From the NCBI GenBank assembly GCA_013115135.1, contig JABANP010000539.1, positions 1 through 34,813 of the forward strand: a stretch of 34,813 nucleotides of DNA. The letters are read 5' to 3'. Shown piece by piece: positions 1 through 8,763 of the stretch. The position numbers and the translations under genes were made by a program. Under the pieces are notes generated by a model. It was not told the DNA's origin. It did not search any database and saw only the letters and a list, made by a program, of their open reading frames with translations. This DNA is from Perkinsus olseni. Taxonomy: Eukaryota > Perkinsozoa > Perkinsida > Perkinsidae. Position 1 is the first letter of the stretch. Every line of letters begins with the position of its first letter.

Positions 1-282
1 GTAGTGAACCGCCTTTTCAATGATTGCCTACTGTAATACATCATTGTGGCCGATCTGTCCCCATGGCTTGTATAGGGCTATGATATCTTAGGGCTCTTTG
101 AGTAATGTCTCTAGCGTGAGGCTAGTAGTTACTATTGAGACCCACGTTGTAATGTATGGCTTATTTAAGAAGTATCAAGAGTCTAACCCATTTCCCCTAT
201 GTCACAGTTTCCGTCGAGTTCTAAGGGTGGCGAGCTTCCTGCTGTCTCTAGTGAACGGTTTGGTCAAGCCGGGAACACTGCA
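1..282 (+). repeat. Left LTR, missing its first base
   Basis: This segment matches 2435-2716 with only a few substitutions (for example tgcttg/tgcctg near 65 and cactgca/cactaca at the end). It is about 283 bp when complete. The frame 98-289 inside it is part of the repeat and is not treated as a gene. Confidence 0.88.
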
Positions 283-303
283 TTGGTAGTACCAATTTGG
301 TAC
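282..303. repeat. 14-bp palindromic scar, perfect, at the LTR/primer-site junction
   Basis: The target octamer is ATTGGTAC. Positions 282-288 hold its first seven bases, 289-296 its reverse complement GTACCAAT, and 297-303 its last seven. It begins on the last base of the LTR and separates the LTR from an intact TTGGTACCCG, so it splits the likely tRNA primer-binding site. Confidence 0.9.
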
Positions 304-2411
304 CCGATGCAGGATTTCTTGCTTTTACTGGTTACGAACACCGACCGATAGGTGGCTCAGGTGAATGCGGTACTTCTTCAGCTCGGAGTGAGTTTGCTAA
401 AGCGGTAGGGCTTGATGCCAAACTCATTCATCTGTTGAGACCTGAAGAAGTGGAAGCTCTTGGGGCTAAGCTTTATGGGGAGGATTTGGGCAAACGTTTA
501 CAGCTTCGATTCCTGTTTCAGTCGGTTTTGACTGAGGTTGCTGCCGCTGTTCCTGTCCAAGTAGATATTCCTCATGTTACTTCCCGGTTGGACTATGCTC
601 GGTTTTATAGACCTTTTCCTACACCTGGTATTGGTGGGCAGAGGAAGGATGAATGCGGTTCTAGTATTCATGGTCTGTGTTTGGAGCAAGGTGCTGGTGC
701 TGATGATTCTATCAACATCAAATCGGAAGGTATGATTTTCACTCTGAATGGTAGCGAAGCTACTGTCGATTCTCCCAGTGTTGATGATGATCTGATCAGC
801 GTGGAGGCTTCTCGAGCATCGCAGGAAGGCCGTATCCAAGTGGTCTCCGTTGATGAGAAGCTCATGTCTTCTTCATCATCTGTACACGTCTGTGAAACTG
901 GATGTGTGACTGCTTTACCGTCGACTGCGGTGCCGACTGTGACTGTAAAAGTTAGTGGTAATATCGTTGGTCAGGGCCTTGACCAAGATCCGTCTGATGC
1001 TACTAGAAATTCTGAAGAGGTTCCTGCTATATCTGACATGATATGTGATAAAAGGCATAGTATGGTGGATGTGGGTTTCCGGCAGAAACCGTCTTGTTCG
1101 CCATGGAGTGCGAAAACTGCTGCCTTACCTGACGCCGGCGGGCAGGGCACTGTTTCTATCAATGCGGACTTGTGCCGCGCTGCTAAATGTGAGCGAGTAT
1201 TTAATGACTCTCTAAGTTGGTACTTTGCTTCTTCTACGGAGAACGCTGATGAGGAGTCGGTGAGAGCGGTTCAGTTCAAGGTGATTGAAGGTTTGACTCC
1301 GAATGTAACAATCGATGGTGAGACCGTGAAGGGTCGGTCTCTGTATCGGTCTATGCTTCTTGATGGTTTATCGAGTATAGCTGACGACAGCAAGGATCGT
1401 GCTGGTGTTGAGGCTAACAACGACATTGTGATGGTGCAGCCTAGTGGATTTGCTGTAACGACTAGTACTGTGTTGATTGGGCGTGACGATTCTGTAGATT
1501 GTGTTATGATGTTTTCTTTGGTGCCTTATTTTGAGCATCCGAGAGGATGGTATTCGCTGTGTGTTTTCAACGAAGTTGCTATGGTTGATGAGGGACTTCG
1601 ACGTGAAGACGGTTCTCTTGCGAATCCTGTACATAATGTGACGGTTTATAATGTGAAAAGACGTCTTAGGCTGACACTTGATCGCCGAAAGCTCAAGGAT
1701 GTGTTCTGTAGTTCTCGAGATGACATTCCAGGTGTGGGTGCTGATCCGATTACTGTATGTAAGGTGGAGGGCTTGGTAGAACGAGTCTTCTTGGTGTCTG
1801 TTAATTTGGTTGGTCTGTATGAATCTCAGTTTGGAAGGCTTGAAGTTTTGGCTACTGTTAATGTGAATGCTGCTTGTGCTGACTTTCAGAGGTTATCTGA
1901 TACTAAGCCGAAGGAAGAGTGTTTATGTTCCTCGCACCATGAGTGGTTCTTCTGGAAGCTGTTAGCAAGGGTCCGAGTTTCACGAGCAGGGATGTCTCGT
2001 GACCATATACTCCATGTTTTGTGTATGAGGGGGATGTATGGTTACATCACGATCAAGCAGCCTGTGTTATTGTGCGACCTTCTCGGGATTGTAAAGCGGA
2101 TTGGTGCTCTGTGGCAAGGTTTGCCTGCAACATTCTCGGGTGAATGGAGCGATCAGCGGGAACGCTCCTGTCTAATTATGTGTTTCTTATCCGTGGTCAA
2201 CAGGTTTTGGTCACTGGTTCCTCTGGTATTGGTATGTACTGGTGTGGTGATGTTGACCACCATGAGAATGTGTGAGATCAGAGGCGTTCTGATGTCTCTA
2301 TTCGAGGACGCCTTCACCGAATTTTATAAGGTGATGATCGTATGGGAGACGGTTCGTCCTCCCAAACTTTTGCGTGGTGAGTCTTGTTTGACGGAGACTG
2401 CTAGATCGTGA
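297..2411 (+). CDS. Internal ORF of the LTR element, unknown function
   Basis: One long open frame of 704 codons fills almost the whole interior of the element and ends 22 bp before the right LTR. The position quoted as its start is a TTG inside the 14-bp scar at 282-303. The true start is unknown, and the first in-frame ATG lies about 145 codons in. The product is rich in Val and Ser, with an N-terminal helical-looking part (residues 30-90), a variable acidic Ser/Asp middle, and a hydrophobic stretch near residues 630-655. I see no retropepsin, YxDD or DDE motif and no zinc knuckle. It may be a Gag-like or captured protein of a non-autonomous element. Near 2010-2300 another frame also reads partly open, so the C-terminal part may be frameshifted. 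Confidence 0.5.
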   Translation: MVPDAGFLAFTGYEHRPIGGSGECGTSSARSEFAKAVGLDAKLIHLLRPEEVEALGAKLYGEDLGKRLQLRFLFQSVLTEVAAAVPVQVDIPHVTSRLDYARFYRPFPTPGIGGQRKDECGSSIHGLCLEQGAGADDSINIKSEGMIFTLNGSEATVDSPSVDDDLISVEASRASQEGRIQVVSVDEKLMSSSSSVHVCETGCVTALPSTAVPTVTVKVSGNIVGQGLDQDPSDATRNSEEVPAISDMICDKRHSMVDVGFRQKPSCSPWSAKTAALPDAGGQGTVSINADLCRAAKCERVFNDSLSWYFASSTENADEESVRAVQFKVIEGLTPNVTIDGETVKGRSLYRSMLLDGLSSIADDSKDRAGVEANNDIVMVQPSGFAVTTSTVLIGRDDSVDCVMMFSLVPYFEHPRGWYSLCVFNEVAMVDEGLRREDGSLANPVHNVTVYNVKRRLRLTLDRRKLKDVFCSSRDDIPGVGADPITVCKVEGLVERVFLVSVNLVGLYESQFGRLEVLATVNVNAACADFQRLSDTKPKEECLCSSHHEWFFWKLLARVRVSRAGMSRDHILHVLCMRGMYGYITIKQPVLLCDLLGIVKRIGALWQGLPATFSGEWSDQRERSCLIMCFLSVVNRFWSLVPLVLVCTGVVMLTTMRMCEIRGVLMSLFEDAFTEFYKVMIVWETVRPPKLLRGESCLTETARS

Positions 2412-2418
2412 TGATGAT

Positions 2419-2433
2419 AAAGGGGGGTTGTAA
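2419..2433 (+). other. Polypurine tract of the LTR element
   Basis: AAAGGGGGGTTG lies immediately upstream of the right LTR, where plus-strand primer tracts of LTR elements sit. Confidence 0.7.
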
Positions 2434-2716
2434 TGTAGTGAACCGCCTTTTCAATGATTGCCTACTGTAATACATCATTGTGGCCGATCTGTCCCCATGG
2501 CCTGTATAGGGCTATGATATCTTAGGGCTCTTTGTGTAATGTCTCTAGCGTGAGGCTAGTAGTTACTATTGAGACCCACGTTGTAATGTATGGCTTATTT
2601 AAGAAGTATCAAGAGTCTAACCCATTTCCCCTATGTCACAGTTTCCGTCGAGTTCTAAGGGTGGCGAGCTTCCTGCTGTCCCTAGTGAACGGTTTGGTCA
2701 AGCCGGGAACACTACA
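2434..2716 (+). repeat. Right LTR (283 bp)
   Basis: It starts TGTAGTG, ends CACTACA, and repeats the left LTR almost exactly. The few differences indicate a fairly recent insertion. Confidence 0.9.
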
Positions 2717-3207
2717 AAGTGCAAAGTATAGGCAACGTGACCAGCATCTTCAGCCAGCAATTGCGTCAACAACTTGGCTATCATCTGGCTCATGGTCCGT
2801 GAGCAGAGCCACGATAGGAATTCTTCGTGCTTTGCGCGCCGCAAAGTCCTCTATCAAGTCGTCGTAGTCTAGGCTGCTTGCTACCTCATTCTCAATCGAT
2901 ATCAATGAAAGGCCGTTAAGGCGATCTTGCCCAGTCGTAGCCCGGAACTTGTTCCTCACCAAGTTGAGACAACTGAACGCCCTTTCACCGGATGCTACAC
3001 CGACCGGAATAGTGAGGAATAGCCGAAGCAGCAAGCTGAGTTGAGAGAATGCTTCGCAGAGACCACTGGACTTTAGATGGTTCAAAAGTGTCAACGGACA
3101 AGGGACTCCGTTGATACTCACTTCATCACATGATATGCCTTCTTGAGCAACCAGCAACTCTGTCCCCAGCTCAGCGGCATTGATCCCGTCGCTGAGACCA
3201 TCGAGGA

Positions 3208-3229
3208 TAGAGACGGTCTCTAAGAAACC
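3208..3229. repeat. 14-bp palindromic scar, one mismatch, in the hAT pseudogene
   Basis: The target octamer is TAGAGACC and its inverted copy is GGTCTCTA. The second hexamer reads AGAAAC instead of AGAGAC. It sits exactly at the second frame break of the transposase. Confidence 0.85.
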
Positions 3230-3883
3230 TCACGCGAGAGGGTTCCAGCCTTCTCCCGGAACTCCAGACTAGCATTGTTGATACAGGTCAGCAGCCTGTC
3301 CCAGATATCAGTCATGAGTATGCTCTCAAAAGAGCAGAGATATTGGAGAGCACTCGTCGCAACACTCAGAGCAGAGCCCCCGGCGAGCAACCCGCGTTCT
3401 AGCGAAGCTTCCAGGCCGCGTACGATGGCGGCGTAGTTCTTAGTGAACGGCTTGACGGATGCAATACGGGCGCTCCAGCGAGTGTTACTAACCGAGTGGA
3501 GTGCTCGCACCCCAAGCACAGTCCATCTACTCGGGCTCGCGGCGAAGAAGGTATGAAGATTGTTGATGCATGAGAAGAACACATCCCCGCATGAGATCGA
3601 CGCCACACATTCATTAACCAGCAGATTCAAGGAGTGCGCAGCACAAGGACTGAAGAAAACGAGCTTTTGGGCTCGTTGAACTATTACTCGAACCCCTGCG
3701 TGTCTTCCATTCATCGTCGCCGCATTATCATACGACTGGGCACGAAGGTTGCTCACTGGTAGGTCTAAATCTCTGAGGAAGCCGAATAATTTATCTGCGA
3801 TGCCCTGTGCCGACTTGTCATGGGTAACTCCAAAGCGAACGAACCGCTTCTTTATCTGGAATGCTGCCGGCCCTTCAAGTACA

Positions 3884-3905
3884 TACCGTACTACGGTAAC
3901 CGTAG
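3884..3905. repeat. 14-bp palindromic scar, perfect, in the hAT pseudogene
   Basis: The target octamer is TACCGTAG and its inverted copy is CTACGGTA (3891-3898), between two ACCGTA hexamers. It causes the first frame break of the transposase, just after the LILR residues of the DUF4371 signature. Confidence 0.92.
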
Positions 3906-4515
3906 TATGAGCACCGTTTGTTCGATATGGGAACGATCCGGAGTGGAGTCCAGAATAACAGCAAAGAAGCGAGACCGCTTTCTCTCACTCAGTATCTCGC
4001 GGAGAATCCTGCTCGAGATCACCTCTACCAATTCATTGTGTATACGCCATGACAGGTAGTGTGGTGTTCCCTTACTACGTGTCTTCTCGTCATTTTGACG
4101 TTGCTTGATGTCATCCAAATGCGACTCCATGCAGTCGTCGAATTGGGCCAGCAGCTCCGCCGACCCCATGAAGTTCCTGTTGCTCGTCTCACCAATACGA
4201 GTCGTCGAACCTCGGAATGCCAGCCCACGCGATGCCAAGAAAAGAGTGATCGCAAGGAGACGCCTCAATATTTTGCGCCATTTAGTAGCTTCTTGCTGGA
4301 TCAGTCCCTCAGCCACTGTGTCAATACGAGGTTGCTTAGCTTCCCTATGCAGAAAATTCCTCCAATCCAAGTAGCTCGACATGTGCGCAGCGCTCTTCTC
4401 GTGGCCATAAACATCTCTTTGGATATTGTCCCCCAACTGTGACTCCCTGTCTGTTGAAGGGGAGATCCCCCTATGGTTGGGGATTTCCTGTCTGTCGACC
4501 CTGTCAAGAATCTAT

Positions 4516-4561
4516 AGAGGTTCTATAGAATCATTCTATAGAATCATTCTATAGAACCTCT
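4516..4561. repeat. 13-bp tandem repeat inside a 46-bp palindrome
   Basis: TTCTATAGAA occurs three times at a 13-bp period with TCA spacers. AGAGG and CCTCT flank it, so the whole block reads almost the same on both strands. It lies just beyond the 5' side of the hAT pseudogene and could be a terminal remnant or an independent hairpin. Confidence 0.8.
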
Positions 4562-4620
4562 GGTCTCCGAGATGGGGCAAGGCGCGGCACCGCGCTACCG
4601 TCGGTGAGGTCGGCAGGACG

Positions 4621-4657
4621 TCACGACGGCAGCAAGGAATCCTTGCTTCCGTCGTGA
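4621..4657. repeat. 37-bp palindrome with a 1-nt centre
   Basis: TCACGACGG..AGCAAGGA pairs with TCCTTGCT..CCGTCGTGA around a single central A at 4639. That is 18 bp per arm with one mismatch. Confidence 0.85.
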
Positions 4658-4667
4658 AGTCCTTGCC

Positions 4668-5162
4668 ATGGATAACGCGAAGGCAAACTATGCCGATGCC
4701 GAAGTCGATGCTGCGAGTGACAATCGCGGTTCGGCAGGCACAAGTTGCCTCCCGCAGACCTCAGTGAAAAATGATAGCATCAGGAGGCCGACGCCCGTCT
4801 ACTCGAACCGTCATCAAGCAGTGCTCGTCAAGCACCTGATAACTCAAGCCGATACTCAGAACACTAGCTTGCTAGCGTGGGATGCACAACCGGGACACGA
4901 GGTGTCTTCAATTGATGCGCTTCGCTCCGCTGTGCTCAAGACAAGAAACTTCCTCCATGAAATACTAGGCTTCGGATGGCTTAGAACACCATTTCCTGTG
5001 TGTTGCGTCCTATGTCACCCGATACACCCGAATGGCACAACATCAATGGTGCGCACAACTGTTACGCTCCATCTGTGTTTATGCGTGCAGAGTAGTCTAG
5101 GCAATAGCTCTTTCATAAGATCCATCTCGCAAGCTCTCTTTGGCCTCGTGTTCTACGTATGA
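4668..5162 (+). CDS. Hypothetical ORF, 164 codons, doubtful
   Basis: It begins at an ATG directly after the palindrome at 4621-4657. The product starts MDNAKANYADAEVDAA and shows no domain I recognise. The first half is polar and the last third hydrophobic and Cys-containing. It could be a chance frame or an exon fragment; no strong splice signals were seen. Confidence 0.22.
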   Translation: MDNAKANYADAEVDAASDNRGSAGTSCLPQTSVKNDSIRRPTPVYSNRHQAVLVKHLITQADTQNTSLLAWDAQPGHEVSSIDALRSAVLKTRNFLHEILGFGWLRTPFPVCCVLCHPIHPNGTTSMVRTTVTLHLCLCVQSSLGNSSFIRSISQALFGLVFYV

Positions 5163-5878
5163 GTAAGATTAATACAACAACAACAACATAAGATGGCCGG
5201 TATTAACCTAGATAGACCTCTCGTTTATCCGCCGAAGGATTTGGCTTCGTCGTTCATTGAGATCATGTGAAGTTGTTATCTCTGCTATGGATACTCAGTC
5301 ACCGGATCGTTTATAAGATCTCTTTTGTCTGCTAGGCTACTCTTCGTTCGTCATCGCGATTGCCAAGTGGACCACTCGATAACCAGTGGAGTGGTGGATA
5401 AGCTGCGGAACAGCGTCACGGTGACGCCGTCACCAGAAGGTGATGACGCATGAGGCATCGCGCATCCAGAAGGCTCGAGACTTGCTACTCATCGGCAGCA
5501 ACTTGCTGCTTCCAAGATGCGCCTCTACCGATCCTTCGCTCCACTGGAGCGCCCTTTGGAGTAGACCTCTCACAGGTCACCCGTGGTCGGTGCTCGTATC
5601 TCTGGGCTACCCTCCTTCGAACCAGTTAGACTCTAACTCCCGTTACAACGGTGATGGTTGCTGTCTCCATGCACGTGCACTTAGCGTTGTAAGCTTAACA
5701 ACTGCCTGCGCCGGCTGTAGAGTCACTCACGAATGACCGGAATTTGATCGGGAGGCACGCTCGGTGGATATTGTTACTCCCTTGATCTAGTTGGTAACTC
5801 TTGTTCATCGATCCTCATTTATCAAATCAGTCTCTCATCACGAACTTATTTTCGATCAGGAACCTCATTTCCTCCAAG
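5163..5878. other. No convincing gene; small repeats and palindromes
   Basis: This stretch holds a short CAA microsatellite near 5174-5188, a palindromic scar at 5413-5434, and two 7-1-7 palindromes (5495-5509 around GCAGCAA, 5537-5551 around CGCTCCA). The end is presumably the promoter and leader of the gene at 5879. Confidence 0.5.
5413..5434. repeat. 14-bp palindromic scar, perfect
   Basis: The target octamer is GCGTCACC and its inverted copy is GGTGACGC (5420-5427), between two CGTCAC hexamers. Confidence 0.9.
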
Positions 5879-6673
5879 ATGAACCTCGTGTCGACCTGTC
5901 TGATCGTCACCCAGCTCTTTGCAGCCACGACATGCCAACTCTCTGGTACATTCACTTACCTGACTCCAGACTTCAAGCTGGCCTACGTTGTGGACCATTA
6001 CGGTGATGTCAGGCTTACTGTCGAGGTTACTAACGGGCGACGCTCACGAGGTATATCATATCCACTCAAGATGGAAGGGCCGTCACAAAGCACTCCTGAA
6101 GGATTCTTCACCACGAATTATACTGTCGACTTTGGAGTTCGAAGAAAAGGACGCATTTACTTCTCTCGGCGGCGCAGGTTCCTTCTACCGGTCTTACGCC
6201 TCTTGCCGGGAGTCAATCTTGTAAGAGGAGATTTGGGTGACATCACTTTCACCGACAGGACTCGTATCATGAGTCGCTTTGAAGGCCAAGAGCGGTGGTT
6301 CGCCTGGGAAACCATTAATCTTTCTCCGGGTGTTTTCAGATTTCGTGAGACCACGGGTGATCTAAACGAGGTGACCATCCACATCGTGTCGGATAGAAGT
6401 GCAAGTATCAACGTCAGTTGTCGTGGACTTCAAGGTGTTAGCGCAACGTTCGACCTTGCGAGAAGTGTTAGCCGGCGAAACGTGGCATACAATATGCGCC
6501 CCACTAGCTCTCTCAACACCTTCCGGAAGCAGGTAACTGATCTCTGCGGTAACGGAAGGTTTCGATTTCTGTTTTCGGGGGTTCTTGCCGCGGACGAGAA
6601 CAGGATCTACACTCCTTATTTGATTCCGGGCCGGAACTCCCTACTTTTGCCTCTCGACAGGATCACTCACTAG
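5879..6673 (+). CDS. Predicted secreted protein, 264 aa, unknown family
   Basis: I chose the ATG at 5879 rather than an upstream in-frame ATG at 5801 because it places a signal peptide (MNLVSTCLIVTQLFAATTC) at the N-terminus, probably cleaved before QLSGTF. The mature part is about 245 residues, basic (many Arg) and predicted mostly beta. It begins with GTFTYLTPDFKLAY and has a Cys near residue 180 and another near 220. There are no transmembrane segments after the signal and no introns. The stop is TAG. I do not recognise the family; a lineage-specific extracellular protein is an inference from the signal peptide. The gene is flanked by transposon debris and contains no palindromic scar. Confidence 0.72.
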   Translation: MNLVSTCLIVTQLFAATTCQLSGTFTYLTPDFKLAYVVDHYGDVRLTVEVTNGRRSRGISYPLKMEGPSQSTPEGFFTTNYTVDFGVRRKGRIYFSRRRRFLLPVLRLLPGVNLVRGDLGDITFTDRTRIMSRFEGQERWFAWETINLSPGVFRFRETTGDLNEVTIHIVSDRSASINVSCRGLQGVSATFDLARSVSRRNVAYNMRPTSSLNTFRKQVTDLCGNGRFRFLFSGVLAADENRIYTPYLIPGRNSLLLPLDRITH

Positions 6674-7319
6674 ACTTTTTTTCCGCTGACCATCTGAGAG
6701 ATGAACGGTCGGTGTTAGTTCAGTAATTTTGTGTTTCTATGGAACTCTGCACTGAATACTCGCCGACGACAGGTGGTTATCTCTGTACACGCCTTACTGT
6801 AGAGTATGGTGATAGATCGCTCTAGCGTCCCCGTTGTCACTTATTTGTTTTCTCCTCGTTGTCAGTCCGTCATTAAAAAGTATTCTTACTCTGGTATAGT
6901 TTTGTCAAACTCGTGGCGAAACGAAGTACGATATACGTTGCTGTACCGAAGAGTAGATTTTTCGCCTGCGTCATGCGTGGGTGGGTTTTGTTAAAAGCGG
7001 GGCGTCATGGACAACATTGCCGTGTCATCCAGTGACGCATGGCTCTTTGTGCTTCTGCGAAGTAATCGCGACGAATAGACCCTAGATTCGTCCTTTTCTG
7101 CTCTCTTCTTCGAAATGACTGACATAGCACGGCATACCATCTCAATGGTGCGTACACCTTAAAGAGTCCCCCTCTCAGTAACTGGTCATGGGTTGCGTTG
7201 TTATTTCTGGTAAAAATGTCGAACGCACGGTATGAACCGGTATGAAAGTTTTTAGGAAGAAACCCCAACATCTTGCAGATCATTATTGCGGTACAAGGCT
7301 AACAATGGAGTTTCACCCG
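6674..7319. other. No convincing gene
   Basis: This is the 3' flank of the secreted-protein gene. A 92-codon minus-strand frame at 7005-7283 has no recognisable domain. I see no repeats of note here. Confidence 0.5.
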
Positions 7320-7500
7320 CGATATGAAAAACACTAGTCAAAAACACATTTTACATTTCACATCGCGAAATTCACATCCAACAAGTGAAAAACGCGTGAA
7401 ACACCTGAGGTGTTTTTCACTCGCGGTGTAAAACGTGAAGCAACTTCGCGTTTTTCGCGAAGATCGCGAAATTCCAAAATTTTACTAAATTCAATTCTAG
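7320..7500. repeat. TTTCAC/TCGCGAA inverted-repeat cluster
   Basis: Short blocks TTTCAC, GTGAAAAA, TCGCGAA and their complements alternate here. AAACACCT G AGGTGTTT (7399-7415) is a 1-nt-centred palindrome nested between GTGAAAAA and TTTTTCAC, and CTTCGCG pairs with CGCGAAG across TTTTT. It lies just outside the Harbinger-like coding remnant and may be the terminal or subterminal repeat of that element. Confidence 0.55.
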
Positions 7501-7551
7501 CAGATGAGAGAAGAAAGTTCAGTTAGCTACGCCAGTGCCGGTCTGCTGGTG

Positions 7552-8112
7552 CTACGAATTCATCAGAATACGACAGGCACGAGAGACTCTACTTGGCAAA
7601 CCAACACGCCTGCGAACGTGACACCGACGTCTCGTACACAGAAAATCGAAACGCTTGAGGAAACCAAAGGCACGTTCGACGATGCTGCGCATCGGAGCTT
7701 TCCTCTGGTTTGTCAGAGGATCTCCGAGTTTACCCAGGCGCACAGCCTCTCTATGGATAAACAGGTCATGGCGTGCTCCAATCCACGTCAACCTCACACG
7801 GACGATACGGCCACGGATGTCAACCACAGCCTGTATTTTCACGACATGAGATTTATACTTGGGTTGGCAGTAACAACGTTGGTTCTGACTAGGTCGACGG
7901 ATGCAGATGGGAAACACATCAACATGCCCAATGACGTTCTTAAAAAGACCATTCTCTCCAAAGCGAGGAAGGCCGAGGAGGCTCAGCGGGACGGCGCTTG
8001 CTGCCATCATGGAAGTTCTTCTGAGCTGGCTCACAGGGGCGTTTTCGAATCCCGTTTCGGATTCTTCTCGTACACTACCTTGATCTGCTCCGAGTGCGGC
8101 CGTGTTACACAT
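7552..8112 (-). pseudogene. Harbinger/PIF-like DDE transposase remnant
   Basis: The 186-codon minus-strand frame contains VIGHVDVFPICIRRPS (first catalytic Asp, residue 65), KYKSHVVKIQAVVDIRGRI, TWIGARHD (second Asp, residue 116) and RSIVERAFGFLKRF (Glu at residue 146). These match the remembered DDE_Tnp_4 signature of PIF/Harbinger transposases. The Asp-Glu interval is only 30 residues, and the N-terminal helix-turn-helix region is missing or frameshifted, so an internal deletion is likely. A possible continuation of the N-terminal half lies at about 8112-8290 in broken frames. The long plus-strand frame covering 7504-8286 is its antisense shadow. Confidence 0.8.
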
Positions 8113-8548
8113 AAGCAGGAGTGGAATCTTGATCTCGTATTATCTGTGAATGTAGGTAGAAGATTCATTTTTGGTGACCACAATCATCTATGTCAGGATG
8201 AGACGTCCCTGGAAAACTGTTTAAGGTCACACTTCGCCAGCTGCGAGGTCTCAGGTAAACCTCAGAATATATCATCGATCTCATGATACCATTCCCTCTT
8301 GTCTATCGTGATACTGGATATCATGCGTCCTCGCAGAACTCCATCGGAATGGACCGGGATGCCCTTCTTTCGATTGCCTACTGTCAGGTGATGTCTATTG
8401 TGAAAGGTGCTGTCGACGAACGAGGACCTTCACCGAGGCTTCGGTCGAGGAGGGTCCCGAGACTCTCGTCATTTGTCTGAGGCGCGCAAATGTTCGCATG
8501 AAAGTAGCCCGGCATGTGGAGTTCACGAAGCATTTGGAGATGACCGAC
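8113..8548. other. No intact gene; flank of the retrotransposon
   Basis: This is probably degraded 5' sequence of the Harbinger-like element on the minus strand, ending at the first base of the retrotransposon LTR. No clear feature was seen. Confidence 0.4.
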
Positions 8549-8763
8549 TGTTGTAGGAGTCCGTGATGAGGGCTCCTAATTGTCCCTTTGTATGCAGAAA
8601 GTCTGTGCGTCACCTTGTTCCCACTAGGAACGTGGGCATGCGTGCAAATCCTTATTAGCTTAGGTAGATCGATCAGTCAGTCCTATCGATATATTTTGCT
8701 AGTCCAGACTTATTGTTATCAAGTTAGTTTGAGTTTGATCCAACGGCTACCCTTGTTCGCCAT
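8549..8763 (+). repeat. LTR and leader, copy 1
   Basis: It is nearly identical to 14429-14645. The LTR start is fixed by the TG end and the purine tract at the second copy. The LTR/leader boundary is not resolvable, because both copies continue into gag and no clear primer-binding site was seen. Confidence 0.75.

Larger units (their letters stand above)
1..2716 (+). mobile_element. Short LTR retrotransposon lacking a recognisable pol
   Basis: Two near-identical terminal repeats (1-282 and 2434-2716) flank about 2.15 kb of internal DNA. The ends have the seven-base inverted termini TGTAGTG/CACTACA (CACTGCA on the left copy). A primer-binding-like TTGGTACCCGATGC follows the left LTR and a purine tract precedes the right LTR. 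The interior holds one 704-codon frame in which I see no protease, reverse transcriptase or integrase motif, so the element is probably non-autonomous. The leftmost T of the left LTR lies just outside the window, so the target duplication cannot be checked; the bases after the right LTR are AAGTG. Confidence 0.85.
2750..4436 (-). pseudogene. hAT-type (DUF4371-like) transposase, twice frameshifted
   Basis: Read from high to low coordinates, three frames form one protein: 4436-3891, about 3890-3229 and about 3227-2750. The first contains HEKSAAH followed by DWRNF (the TTF-finger/HEKS region), FRGS, and the FFAVILDSTPD/HIEQ signature of DUF4371 transposases. The middle contains AQSYDNAATMNGRHAGV and the CAAHSLNLLVN motif. 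The end carries the hAT C-terminal dimerisation block with GERAFSCLN. Each frame break coincides with a 14-bp palindromic scar (3208-3229 and 3884-3905), and removing 14 bp at each brings the flanking frames into register. The N-terminus is not clearly preserved upstream of 4436, and no terminal inverted repeats were recognised. The family assignment is from remembered motifs. Confidence 0.88.

Noticed and set aside
4516..4561. Counting the TTCTATAGAA block as a scar
   Set aside because: Its period is 13, not 14, and it is a simple tandem repeat of a self-complementary word.
7504..8286. Plus-strand 260-codon frame
   Set aside because: It is antisense to the Harbinger-like transposase motifs on the minus strand.
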